DNA of 5,137 bases, from positions 1 through 5,137 of the forward strand of contig CANMWW010000206.1 in assembly GCA_947500965.1 (NCBI GenBank), in the 5' to 3' direction. This DNA comes from Alphaproteobacteria bacterium. Lineage in GTDB: Bacteria; Pseudomonadota; Alphaproteobacteria; CACIAM-22H2. Below, piece by piece: positions 1 through 5,137 of this stretch. Made by a program: the position numbers and the translations under genes. Positions within the stretch are counted from its first letter, which is position 1. Every line of letters starts with the position of its first letter. Under the pieces are notes generated by a model. It ran no database searches. It was given only the letters and a program-made list of their open reading frames with translations, and was not told the origin of the DNA.

Positions 1-677
1 AGCGAGGGCGTGGGCGGCTGCGTGCCGAGGCCGAGGAAGGACAGCGAGGCCTCGACGAGGATCGCCGCCGAGAGCAGCAGGCTTGCCTGCACCAGCAGGA
101 TGCTGGAGAGGTTCGGGAGCATGTGGCGCAGCAGGATTCGCGTGTCCGAGGCGCCGATCGCGCGCGCGCCGGCGACGTACTCGCTCTGCGCGACCACGAG
201 GGCGGGCGCGCGCACCAGCCGCGCGAAGATCGGCGTGTAGACGACGGCGATGGCGAGCGCGGTGGTCCAGGGCCGCGGCCCGAGGACCGCGACGATGCCG
301 ATCGCCAGCAGCATCAGCGGGAAGGCGAAGACCACGTCCATCAGCCGCATGGCGATGCGGTCGGTCCAGCCGCGCCGGAGCGCGGCCACCATGCCGATGG
401 CGCCGCCGATGGCGAGCGAGAGCGCGACCGCGCCGCCGGATATGGCGAGCGACGCGCGGTAGCCGTGGAGGATGCGCGAGAGGTTGTCGCGCCCGAGCTG
501 GTCGGTGCCGAGCCAGGAGATCGCGTCGGGTGGCCTCAGCCGCCGCACCACGACCTGAGCCAGCGGGTCGTGCGGCGCGATCCAGGGCGCGAGCAGCGCC
601 AGCGCCACCTGGAGCGCGACCAGCGCCAGCGCGAAGGACAGCAGCCTGTGGCCGCGCAGGGCGGCGGCGAGGCTCAT
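1..677 (-). CDS. DppC-type ABC transporter permease, C-terminus cut by window edge
   Basis: Inner-membrane permease of a peptide/nickel-type ABC importer (binding-protein-dependent transport family, DppC/OppC side). I translated 225 residues from the ATG at 677-675. An N-terminal membrane helix lies at about 12-32. It is followed by the DppC-type loop APHDP (34-38) and LGTDQLGRDNLSRIL (56-70), then by hydrophobic segments at about 74-98, 111-131, 137-155 and 190-212. The EAA loop that docks the ATPase is at 166-189 (EYVAGARAIGASDTR, then RHMLPN). The reading stops in SFLGLGTQPPTPS, which in this family lies about 50 residues before the end, so the gene is truncated only by the window. The start overlaps the upstream permease stop by four bases (ATGA), and no purine-rich ribosome site precedes it, so translation is probably coupled. 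ATPase genes would be expected further left. The substrate cannot be read from a permease alone. Confidence 0.93.
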   Translation of the reverse strand, partial: MSLAAALRGHRLLSFALALVALQVALALLAPWIAPHDPLAQVVVRRLRPPDAISWLGTDQLGRDNLSRILHGYRASLAISGGAVALSLAIGGAIGMVAALRRGWTDRIAMRLMDVVFAFPLMLLAIGIVAVLGPRPWTTALAIAVVYTPIFARLVRAPALVVAQSEYVAGARAIGASDTRILLRHMLPNLSSILLVQASLLLSAAILVEASLSFLGLGTQPPTPS

Positions 678-1624
678 CGCCGCACCCGCGGGTCGATCGC
701 GGCGTAGAGCATGTCGACCGCGAAGTTCACGACGACGAAGCCGACCGTGACCATCAGGATGGTCGCCTGCACGAGCGGGTAGTTGCGCTCCGAGATCGCG
801 CCGAGCACGAGCCTGCCGATGCCGGGCAGCGCGAAGACCTGCTCGACGACGATCGCGCCGCCGAAGAGGTAACCGGCGGTGATGCCGACGCTGGTGACGA
901 AGGGCAGCAGCGCGTTGCGCAGCGCGTGGCGGTAGACGACGCGCCGCTCGGCGAGGCCCTTGGCGCGCGCCGTGCGGATGTAGTCCTGCCCCAGCGCGTC
1001 GAGCATCGCGGTGCGCACGAGGCGCGACAGCGAGGCGAGGATGGGAAGGCCGAGCGCCAGCGTCGGCAGCGCCATGCGCTGGAGGTTGCCGACGGGATCC
1101 TGCGCGAAGGGCACGTGGCCGACGGCCGGGAACCATGGCGCGACGGAGGCCGCGGCCAGGATCATCACGATGCCGAGCCAGAAGGAGGGGACGGTGATGC
1201 CGGCGATCGTGGCGACGCGCAGCGCGACATCGGCCACGCCGCCGCGCACGCGCGCCATCGCGCAGCCCGCGGGCACGGCGAGCGCAGCGCCGAGGGCCAG
1301 CGACATGGCCAGCAGCTGCAGCGTGACGCCGGCATGGGCGGCGATCTCCTCGGCGACCGGCCTGCCGGTCCAGAGGCTGGTGCCGAGGTCGCCGGAGAGC
1401 GCCGCGCCCGCCCAGCCGAGATACTGGGCGAGCAGCGGCTGGTCGAGGCCGAAGCGCGCGCGCAGCGCGGCGAGGCGCTCGGGCGTGATCTCGGTGTTGG
1501 CGCCGAGCATGATCGCCACGGCGTCGCCGGGGATCATGCGCATCAGCAGGAAGACGACGACCGAGACGCCGAGGACGACGAGGACGAGGTCGGTGGCGCG
1601 GTCGGCGAGGAGCCTGATCGGCAT
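674..1624 (-). CDS. DppB-type ABC transporter permease
   Basis: Complete 316-residue inner-membrane permease, the usual size for the DppB/OppB/NikB side of peptide/nickel-type importers; it would pair with the DppC-type protein downstream. The N-terminus has the family pattern: a first helix at about 10-28 ending in FLLMRMIPGD (25-34), then a periplasmic stretch with TPERLAALRARFGLDQPLLAQY (47-68) and GDLGTSLWTGRPV (78-90). Further helices lie near 99-125, 134-160, 183-203, 239-262 and 285-308. The cytoplasmic EAA loop is at 213-241 (QDYIRTARAKGL, then YRHALRNALLP). The C-terminus YAAIDPRVRR is typical. The ATG at 1624-1622 is preferred because family members start just before the first helix and no in-frame start lies upstream. 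No Shine-Dalgarno-like sequence precedes it, which is odd. The gene follows the binding-protein gene after a 63-bp gap containing a strong hairpin. Confidence 0.95.
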   Translation of the reverse strand: MPIRLLADRATDLVLVVLGVSVVVFLLMRMIPGDAVAIMLGANTEITPERLAALRARFGLDQPLLAQYLGWAGAALSGDLGTSLWTGRPVAEEIAAHAGVTLQLLAMSLALGAALAVPAGCAMARVRGGVADVALRVATIAGITVPSFWLGIVMILAAASVAPWFPAVGHVPFAQDPVGNLQRMALPTLALGLPILASLSRLVRTAMLDALGQDYIRTARAKGLAERRVVYRHALRNALLPFVTSVGITAGYLFGGAIVVEQVFALPGIGRLVLGAISERNYPLVQATILMVTVGFVVVNFAVDMLYAAIDPRVRR

Positions 1625-1642
1625 GCGTGCGTGCCGGTGCGT

Positions 1643-1679
1643 GCCCGCGGCCGCCCGGGGATCCGGGGCGGCCGCGGGC
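1643..1679 (-). promoter_or_regulatory. GC-rich intercistronic hairpin between binding-protein and permease genes
   Basis: A perfect 13-bp inverted repeat has arms GCCCGCGGCCGCC (1643-1655) and its complement (1667-1679). It extends to 14 bp by the 1656/1666 pair and leaves a 9-base loop. A shifted inner pairing (1654-1658 with 1663-1667) is also possible. It occupies most of the 63-bp gap between the two coding regions. Downstream in the direction of transcription there is no U-tract, so it does not look like a standard intrinsic terminator. Hairpins in this position in importer operons (the E. coli malE-malF gap is a known case) can protect the upstream mRNA from 3' decay and let the binding protein be made in excess. 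That role here is inference. Confidence 0.6.
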
Positions 1680-1687
1680 GCGCGGCT

Positions 1688-3187
1688 TCAGCGCGCGGCG
1701 CTCGCCCCGCGCAGGTAGGACAGCGAGCGGTTGGCCATGATCTCGTAGCCCTGCACGTTGGCGCGCAGCGCGGTGAAGAGCTGGCCATAGGTCAGGTGCG
1801 CGACCGGCCCCTCGCAGGCCAGCGCCTTCTGCACGTCCGCGTACATCGCGCGGCGCTGCGCCTGGTCGGTCGCGGCGCGCGCCTTGTCGAGGAGCTCGTC
1901 GACCCTGGCGTCGGAGTACTTGAAGACGTTGGTCGAGCCGCCGGTGCGGAAGGTCCGGTAGAAATAGTCGTCGGGGTCCGGGCTGCCGGCGTTGGTCGAC
2001 GCGAACATGTCGAAGTTCGAGTTGCGCCAGTCCTGGACGAACTGCCCGAGCTCCTGGTTGCGCAGCTCGACCCTGAACCCTGCCTTCGCGAGCTGGGCCT
2101 GCACGACCTGCGCGATGTCCTTGATGTCCTGGCGCGGCAGCACGTTCATCGTCACCGCGACCGGCTCGGACAGGCCGGCCTCCTTCAGCAGCGCGCGCGC
2201 CCGCGCGGGATCGTGCGCGTAGCAGGGGAACTCCTTCGTGTCGATCGCCCAGTCCTTGAGCGCGGGCGAGAGCGGGCCGCCCGGCACGCCCTTGCCGAAC
2301 TGCGCGGCCTGCACGATCTCGGCGCGGTCAAGCGCGTGGTTGAGCGCGCGGCGCACGCGCGGGTCGTTGAAGGGCGGCTTCGACACGTTCATGCCGACGA
2401 GCGTGTAGGCGAGCTCGAGCGTCTCCACGATCCGCACGCCGGGCCGGCCCTGCAGCTGCAGCGCGGTCGCGGCGTCGATGTTCGGCAGCATCGCGTAGGT
2501 GCCGCCGGAGAGGCCGACCTGCCGCGTCGCGGATTCCGGCACGATGTTGAACTTCAGCCCCTCGAGCCTGGGCAGGCCCGCCTCCCAGTAGCCGCCATGG
2601 CGCGCGAGGCGGATGAAGCCGTTGGGCTGCCACTCGGCGAAGGAGAAGGGGCCGGTGCCGACGGGCTGCTTCTGCAGCGAGTCCTTGTCGGCCTGCATGC
2701 GGCGCGGGACGATCGCGATCGTCGCGAGCGAGACGAGGAAGGGCGCCTGTGCCTCCTTGAGGCGGATCTCGACGGTCGACGCGTCGACCGCGCTCGCGCC
2801 CTCGACCGCGGCGAGGCGGCTGGCCAGCGGCGAGCCGATCTCCTTCGCCAGAACGCGCTCGATCGAGGCGACGACGTCGGCGGCCTCCATCGCGCCGCCG
2901 TCGTGGAACCGGACATTCGGGCGCAGGCGGAAGCGGTAGGTGCGGCCGTCCGGCGACACGGTCCAGGACTCGGCGAGGCCGGGGCGCAGGCGCAGGTCGC
3001 GGTCGATCGAGGTGAGGCCCTCGTAGATCGTGCCGTTGATCACCGCGAAGGTGGAGAAGGCGGTCGCGATATGCGGGTCGAGCCCGGCGGGCGACTGGTC
3101 GTAGCCGATCTCGAGCGTCTGCGCGCCGGCGCCCGTGGCGAGGGCGAGGCAGGCAAGCGCGGCGACGGGGGCGAGGCTTCTCTTCAC
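1688..3187 (-). CDS. Periplasmic solute-binding protein, family 5 (DppA/OppA/NikA-like)
   Basis: Predicted 499-residue periplasmic receptor that captures the substrate and delivers it to the two permeases encoded downstream. The start is GTG at 3187-3185, chosen because GGGAGG lies 7 bases upstream and a signal peptide begins exactly there: MKR, a hydrophobic core, then a likely cut after AGA (20-22). Family 5 features follow: LAESWTVSPDGRTYRFRLRP (71-90), VRFHDG (92-97), GTGPFSFAEW (177-186), MNVSKPPFNDPRVRRALNHA (266-285), HDPARARALLKEAG (325-338), DPDDYF (404-409) and VQGYE (478-482). The length is normal or slightly short for the family (about 500-540). The mature protein has two cysteines, C322 and C458. 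C13 lies in the signal peptide and has no good lipobox, so a soluble periplasmic protein is more likely than a lipoprotein. Peptides are the commonest ligands, but nickel, glutathione, opines and muropeptides also occur, and the acidic anchor of E. coli DppA seems absent. The divergent anmK gene hints at murein-derived ligands. Confidence 0.94.
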   Translation of the reverse strand: MKRSLAPVAALACLALATGAGAQTLEIGYDQSPAGLDPHIATAFSTFAVINGTIYEGLTSIDRDLRLRPGLAESWTVSPDGRTYRFRLRPNVRFHDGGAMEAADVVASIERVLAKEIGSPLASRLAAVEGASAVDASTVEIRLKEAQAPFLVSLATIAIVPRRMQADKDSLQKQPVGTGPFSFAEWQPNGFIRLARHGGYWEAGLPRLEGLKFNIVPESATRQVGLSGGTYAMLPNIDAATALQLQGRPGVRIVETLELAYTLVGMNVSKPPFNDPRVRRALNHALDRAEIVQAAQFGKGVPGGPLSPALKDWAIDTKEFPCYAHDPARARALLKEAGLSEPVAVTMNVLPRQDIKDIAQVVQAQLAKAGFRVELRNQELGQFVQDWRNSNFDMFASTNAGSPDPDDYFYRTFRTGGSTNVFKYSDARVDELLDKARAATDQAQRRAMYADVQKALACEGPVAHLTYGQLFTALRANVQGYEIMANRSLSYLRGASAAR

Positions 3188-3194
3188 GGTCGAT

Positions 3195-3200
3195 CCTCCC
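3195..3200 (-). promoter_or_regulatory. Ribosome binding site that sets the GTG start of the binding protein
   Basis: On the minus strand this reads GGGAGG and ends 7 bases before the GTG at 3187-3185. It decides the start, because the open frame continues far upstream, antisense to anmK, with no stop. The same 11-base core CCAAGGGAGGA also precedes the DUF4149 gene. Confidence 0.8.
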
Positions 3201-3230
3201 TTGGGATATGCCGAATCCTTAGCAAGTCCG

Positions 3231-3252
3231 GGCGGGCGCGGCCACGCCCGCC
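3231..3252. repeat. Short inverted repeat in the divergent control region
   Basis: Arms GGCGGGCG (3231-3238) and CGCCCGCC (3245-3252) are perfect 8-bp complements separated by 6 bases. The repeat lies about 44 bp upstream of the binding-protein start and about 73 bp upstream of anmK. It could be an operator for a dimeric regulator or a transcript hairpin. In DNA this GC-rich, an 8-bp repeat can also arise by chance, so its function is uncertain. Confidence 0.35.
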
Positions 3253-3314
3253 ATGGCATCGCGCGCGGCGCTCGCCTAGTTTCGCGCGGGGGCCTTGGCC
3301 CTCGTGGACGCGCT

Positions 3315-3320
3315 GGGAGG
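3315..3320 (+). promoter_or_regulatory. Ribosome binding site that sets the anmK start
   Basis: GGGAGG ends 5 bases before the ATG at 3326. A second in-frame ATG at 3338 (residue 5) would be 17 bases away, which is too far, so the first ATG is preferred. Confidence 0.8.
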
Positions 3321-3325
3321 CGGGC

Positions 3326-4420
3326 ATGGCGGGGACGATGCGGGCGATCGGGGTGATCAGCGGCACGTCGATGGACGGCATCGACGTCGCGCTGGTCGAG
3401 ACGGATGGCGAGGAGGCGCTGCGGACCGGGCCGGGACGCACCTACCCCTATCCGGACGCGCTGCGCCGCGCGCTGCTCGCGCTGGCCGCGGATCCCGCGC
3501 GCGCCGGCGGGGAGCGGCTGGCCGCCGAGGACGCCGCCGTGGGCGACGCCCATGCCGGCGCCGTCGAGGCCTTCCTGCGCGACCACGCGATCGCCGCCGG
3601 GTCCGTCGCGCTGGTCGGGCTGCACGGGCAGACGATCCTCCACCGCCCCGAGCGGCGCTTCACGCGCCAGCTCGGCTCCGGCGCGCGGGTCGCCGCGCGG
3701 CTCGGCATCGACACGATCGACCGGTTCCGCCATGCCGACGTCGCCGCCGGCGGGCAGGGCGCGCCCTTCGCCCCTCTCTTCCACCGCGCGCTCGCCGCCA
3801 CGCTGCCGCGGCCGCTGATGGTGCTCAACCTCGGTGGCGTCGGGAACGTGACCTTCATCGACGACGACGCCACCATCGCCTTCGACACCGGCCCTGCCAG
3901 CGCGCTGCTCGACGACTGGGTGGCGCGCCATGTCGGCGCCGCCTACGACGCGGATGGCGCGGTCGCGGCCTCCGGGCGCGCGGATGCCGCGATCCTCGCC
4001 GAGCTGATGCGCCATCCCCATTTCGCCCTGCCCGCGCCGAAGTCGCTCGACCGCAACGACTTCCACGCGCGCGCGCGCGTGGTCGAGGGGATGGGCGTCG
4101 CGGATGGCGCGGCCACGCTCGCGGCCTTCACGGTCGAGTCGGTCGCCGCGTCGCTGGCGCATGTCCCGCGCGCGCCCGCGCGCTGGATCGTGTGTGGCGG
4201 CGGCCGCCGCAACGGCTTCTTCATGCGCGAGCTCGCGCGCCGCCTCGGCGTGCTGGTCGACCCGGCCGAGGCCGTCGGCTGGGACGGCGACTTCATCGAG
4301 GCGCAGTGCTTCGGCTACCTCGCGGTGCGCAGCCTGCGCGGACTGCCGCTCAGCCTGCCGACGACCACGGGCGTGCCGCGCCCGATGCCCGGCGGCGATC
4401 TCCACCGCGCCCCGCGCTGA
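3326..4420 (+). CDS. anmK: Anhydro-N-acetylmuramic acid kinase
   Basis: Cytoplasmic sugar kinase of cell-wall recycling. It uses ATP and water to open the 1,6-anhydro ring of anhydro-MurNAc and phosphorylate it, giving MurNAc-6-phosphate; depending on species this passes to MurQ or to a MurNAc-6-phosphatase route. The protein has 364 residues, the usual family size. All signature motifs are intact: phosphate-binding GVISGTSMDGID (9-20), GLHGQT (98-103), RFRHADVAAGGQGAPFAPLFH region (133-153), LNLGGVGNVT (168-177), FDTGPASALLD (186-196), KSLDRNDF (239-246), CGGGRRN (290-296) and GDFIEAQCFGYLAVR (321-335). Asp187 of the DTGP motif is probably the catalytic base, judged by memory of characterised AnmK proteins. 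The start is the ATG at 3326, five bases after GGGAGG. The gene stands alone on its strand, divergent from an ABC importer of peptide type and convergent, at 15 bp, with a membrane-protein gene. No frameshift or lost key residue is visible. Confidence 0.97.
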   Translation: MAGTMRAIGVISGTSMDGIDVALVETDGEEALRTGPGRTYPYPDALRRALLALAADPARAGGERLAAEDAAVGDAHAGAVEAFLRDHAIAAGSVALVGLHGQTILHRPERRFTRQLGSGARVAARLGIDTIDRFRHADVAAGGQGAPFAPLFHRALAATLPRPLMVLNLGGVGNVTFIDDDATIAFDTGPASALLDDWVARHVGAAYDADGAVAASGRADAAILAELMRHPHFALPAPKSLDRNDFHARARVVEGMGVADGAATLAAFTVESVAASLAHVPRAPARWIVCGGGRRNGFFMRELARRLGVLVDPAEAVGWDGDFIEAQCFGYLAVRSLRGLPLSLPTTTGVPRPMPGGDLHRAPR

Positions 4421-4434
4421 GCGCGGCGCGCGCC
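4406..4434. terminator. Possible GC hairpin in the convergent gene gap
   Basis: CCGCGC (4412-4417) and GCGCGG (4421-4426) form a 6-bp stem whose 3-base loop is the anmK stop codon TGA. CGCG at 4406-4409 and 4427-4430 could extend the stem past a two-base bulge. The palindrome GGCGCGCGCC (4425-4434) overlaps it. It sits where anmK and the DUF4149 gene converge with only 15 bp between stops, so a two-way terminator is plausible. No T-tract follows on either strand, and such repeats are common in DNA this GC-rich. Confidence 0.3.
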
Positions 4435-4435
4435 T

Positions 4436-4843
4436 TCACGCGACGCCGGCGGGGACCAGGAAGCGCGCCAGCACGTAGCCGGCCACCAGCACGTGCGCGA
4501 CGGTGATCGCGACCGAGACCCCGTGCAGCAGCCCGAAGCGCCGCCTGTCGCCGGCGTCGGTGGCGGCGTTGATCGCCGGCATGAGCACCTGGCGCGTCGG
4601 CACCGTCGTGAGGGCGATGGCGGCGAGCAGCGCCGCCGACACGAGGTCGCCCGGGGCGACCAGCGCGGCGCCCGCCGCCGCGCTGCCCATGACGAAGAGG
4701 TAGAAATGCGGGAAGGCCTTGCGCAACGCCTTGCCCGCCTCGTGCGGTGGCATGACCGAGAAGAGGAACGCCGCGAGGCCGGCGGAGAACAGGACCATGC
4801 CGCCGAAGAGCAGCGCGGTGGCGAGGAGAGCGGCGACCTGCAT
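4436..4843 (-). CDS. Small integral membrane protein, DUF4149 (TMEM205-like)
   Basis: Predicted inner-membrane protein of 135 residues; function unknown. Four hydrophobic segments are visible, at about 2-28, 46-60, 64-82 and 107-128 (numbered from the second Met). Family-like features are the N-terminal LLFGGMVLFSAGLAAFLF, the conserved AFPHFYLF after the first helix (family pattern FPxYY), and the C-terminal RRRFGLLHGVSVAI. Human TMEM205 is linked to drug resistance, but the bacterial role is unproven. Two adjacent ATG codons, at 4846-4844 and 4843-4841, could start it. GGGAGG (4854-4849) is 2 bases from the first and 5 from the second, so I chose the second; the first would give 136 residues. 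Either start overlaps the stop of the upstream methyltransferase-like gene, so the two are probably translationally coupled. It converges with anmK at 15 bp. Confidence 0.85.
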   Translation of the reverse strand: MQVAALLATALLFGGMVLFSAGLAAFLFSVMPPHEAGKALRKAFPHFYLFVMGSAAAGAALVAPGDLVSAALLAAIALTTVPTRQVLMPAINAATDAGDRRRFGLLHGVSVAITVAHVLVAGYVLARFLVPAGVA

Positions 4844-5137
4844 CATGTCCTCCCTTGGACTTCGTCGGCGCCGGATCGCAGGCGCGGGACGGCATAGGGA
4901 ACGCGGGCGCGGTAGCGCGCGAATTCCTCGCCATGGCGCGCGGCGAGGCGGCGCTCCTTGAGCATCGGCGCGAGCAGGCAGTAGGCCGTCAGCGCGAGGG
5001 CGAGCGCGAGCTGGTCCGGCGTCCACACCGGCACCGTCCAGAGCGTCAGCGCGAAGGCGACGTAGATCGGGTGGCGCACGAGGCTGAACGGGCCGCGCGT
5101 CGGCATGCCGGGGAAGGCTGGCCTGGCCGCCGCCATG
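4843..5137 (-). CDS. ICMT/phospholipid methyltransferase-like membrane protein, N-terminus missing
   Basis: C-terminal 97 or more residues of an integral membrane methyltransferase-type protein that continues beyond the right edge. The evidence is the family pattern GPFSLVRHPIYVAF, a helix with TLWTVPVWTPDQLALALALTAY, then KERRLAARHGEEFARYRARVP and a final P-R-L. In ICMT/PEMT-type enzymes the R-H-P motif and the later E-R and Y-R residues form the S-adenosylmethionine pocket. Usually one to several membrane helices come before this block, so the ATG at 5136-5134 is probably internal and the true start lies outside the window. The WTVPVWT and TAY features also recall MddA-type methanethiol S-methyltransferases and NnrU-like proteins, so the substrate (thiol, lipid or other) cannot be named. 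Its stop TGA (4845-4843) overlaps the ATGATG of the DUF4149 gene, indicating a two-gene operon. Confidence 0.8.
   Translation of the reverse strand, partial: MAAARPAFPGMPTRGPFSLVRHPIYVAFALTLWTVPVWTPDQLALALALTAYCLLAPMLKERRLAARHGEEFARYRARVPYAVPRLRSGADEVQGRT
4849..4854 (-). promoter_or_regulatory. Ribosome binding site before the ATGATG start of the DUF4149 gene
   Basis: GGGAGG on the minus strand lies inside the 3' end of the upstream coding region. Its spacing is 5 bases to the second ATG but only 2 to the first, which favours the second ATG. Confidence 0.7.

Larger units (their letters stand above)
3188..3325. promoter_or_regulatory. Divergent intergenic region between importer operon and anmK
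   Basis: This 138-bp region lies between the GTG of the binding-protein gene and the ATG of anmK, so it should carry promoters for both directions. It contains both ribosome binding sites, an 8-bp inverted repeat in the middle and an 8-bp palindrome GCCATGGC (3250-3257). The least GC-rich part (about 3201-3226) is the most plausible place for promoter melting. I could not find a convincing -35/-10 pair on either strand. The call as a shared control region rests on gene orientation, not on recognised promoter boxes. Confidence 0.5.

Noticed and set aside
1643..1679. Intrinsic terminator closing the binding-protein gene
   Set aside because: The stem is strong but no U-tract follows in the direction of transcription, and the next gene belongs to the same importer, so full termination is unlikely.
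1011..1718. A 235-codon plus-strand frame antisense to the DppB-type permease
   Set aside because: It shows no domain pattern or ribosome site, and the opposite strand encodes a complete, well-conserved permease.
3201..3226. Sigma-70-type promoter boxes in the least GC-rich part of the divergent region (TTGGGA, CATATC, TTGCTA considered)
   Set aside because: None of the pairs has acceptable spacing, and the CATATC box would put the transcript start after the ribosome site of the binding-protein gene.
3188..4405. A 406-residue N-terminal extension of the binding protein, antisense to anmK
   Set aside because: The signal peptide and ribosome site place the start at 3187. The extension is composition-driven and overlaps the well-supported anmK.
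83..4420. A 4.3-kb plus-strand reading frame (1445 codons) with no stop, running antisense through the importer genes into anmK
   Set aside because: Only the last 364 codons match a known family and follow a ribosome site. The rest is Arg/Ala/Gly-rich low-complexity translation typical of the antisense of very GC-rich genes, where stops are rare.
3295..4506. A 403-codon plus-strand frame overlapping anmK
   Set aside because: It is an Arg-rich shifted-frame shadow of anmK with no recognisable domain and runs past the anmK stop only because stops are scarce.

Overview
The window is very GC-rich bacterial DNA, with a strong G/C preference at third codon positions, short intergenic gaps and GGGAGG-type ribosome binding sites. 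This suits a high-GC proteobacterium, most likely an alphaproteobacterium. That is inferred from composition and protein style; nothing here fixes the genus. No RNA genes, mobile elements, phage genes or CRISPR arrays were seen.

Positions 1-3187 (minus strand) hold the first three genes of a peptide/nickel-family ABC importer operon, transcribed from right to left. They are a secreted family 5 solute-binding protein (1688-3187), a DppB-type permease (674-1624) and a DppC-type permease (1-677) that runs off the left edge. The ATPase genes are not in the window and would be expected further left. A strong GC hairpin fills most of the gap between the binding-protein and first permease genes. The two permease genes overlap by four bases.

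Positions 3188-3325 are a 138-bp divergent intergenic region with a short inverted repeat. It separates the importer operon from anmK on the plus strand (3326-4420). AnmK is 1,6-anhydro-N-acetylmuramic acid kinase, a cytoplasmic enzyme of cell-wall recycling, and all its signature motifs are intact. A kinase for a murein breakdown sugar next to a peptide-type importer suggests, but does not prove, that the importer brings in murein peptides or anhydro-muropeptides.

Positions 4436-5137 (minus strand, convergent with anmK) hold two overlapping genes for integral membrane proteins. They are a partial methyltransferase-like protein of the isoprenylcysteine carboxyl methyltransferase (ICMT)/phospholipid methyltransferase type (4843 to the right edge) and a small DUF4149/TMEM205-like protein (4436-4843). 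They form a separate transcription unit with no obvious link to the importer.

No gene-free stretch exceeds 300 bases. The most interesting points are the anmK-importer pairing, the missing ligand-anchoring acidic residue in the binding protein, and the hairpin between the binding-protein and permease genes.
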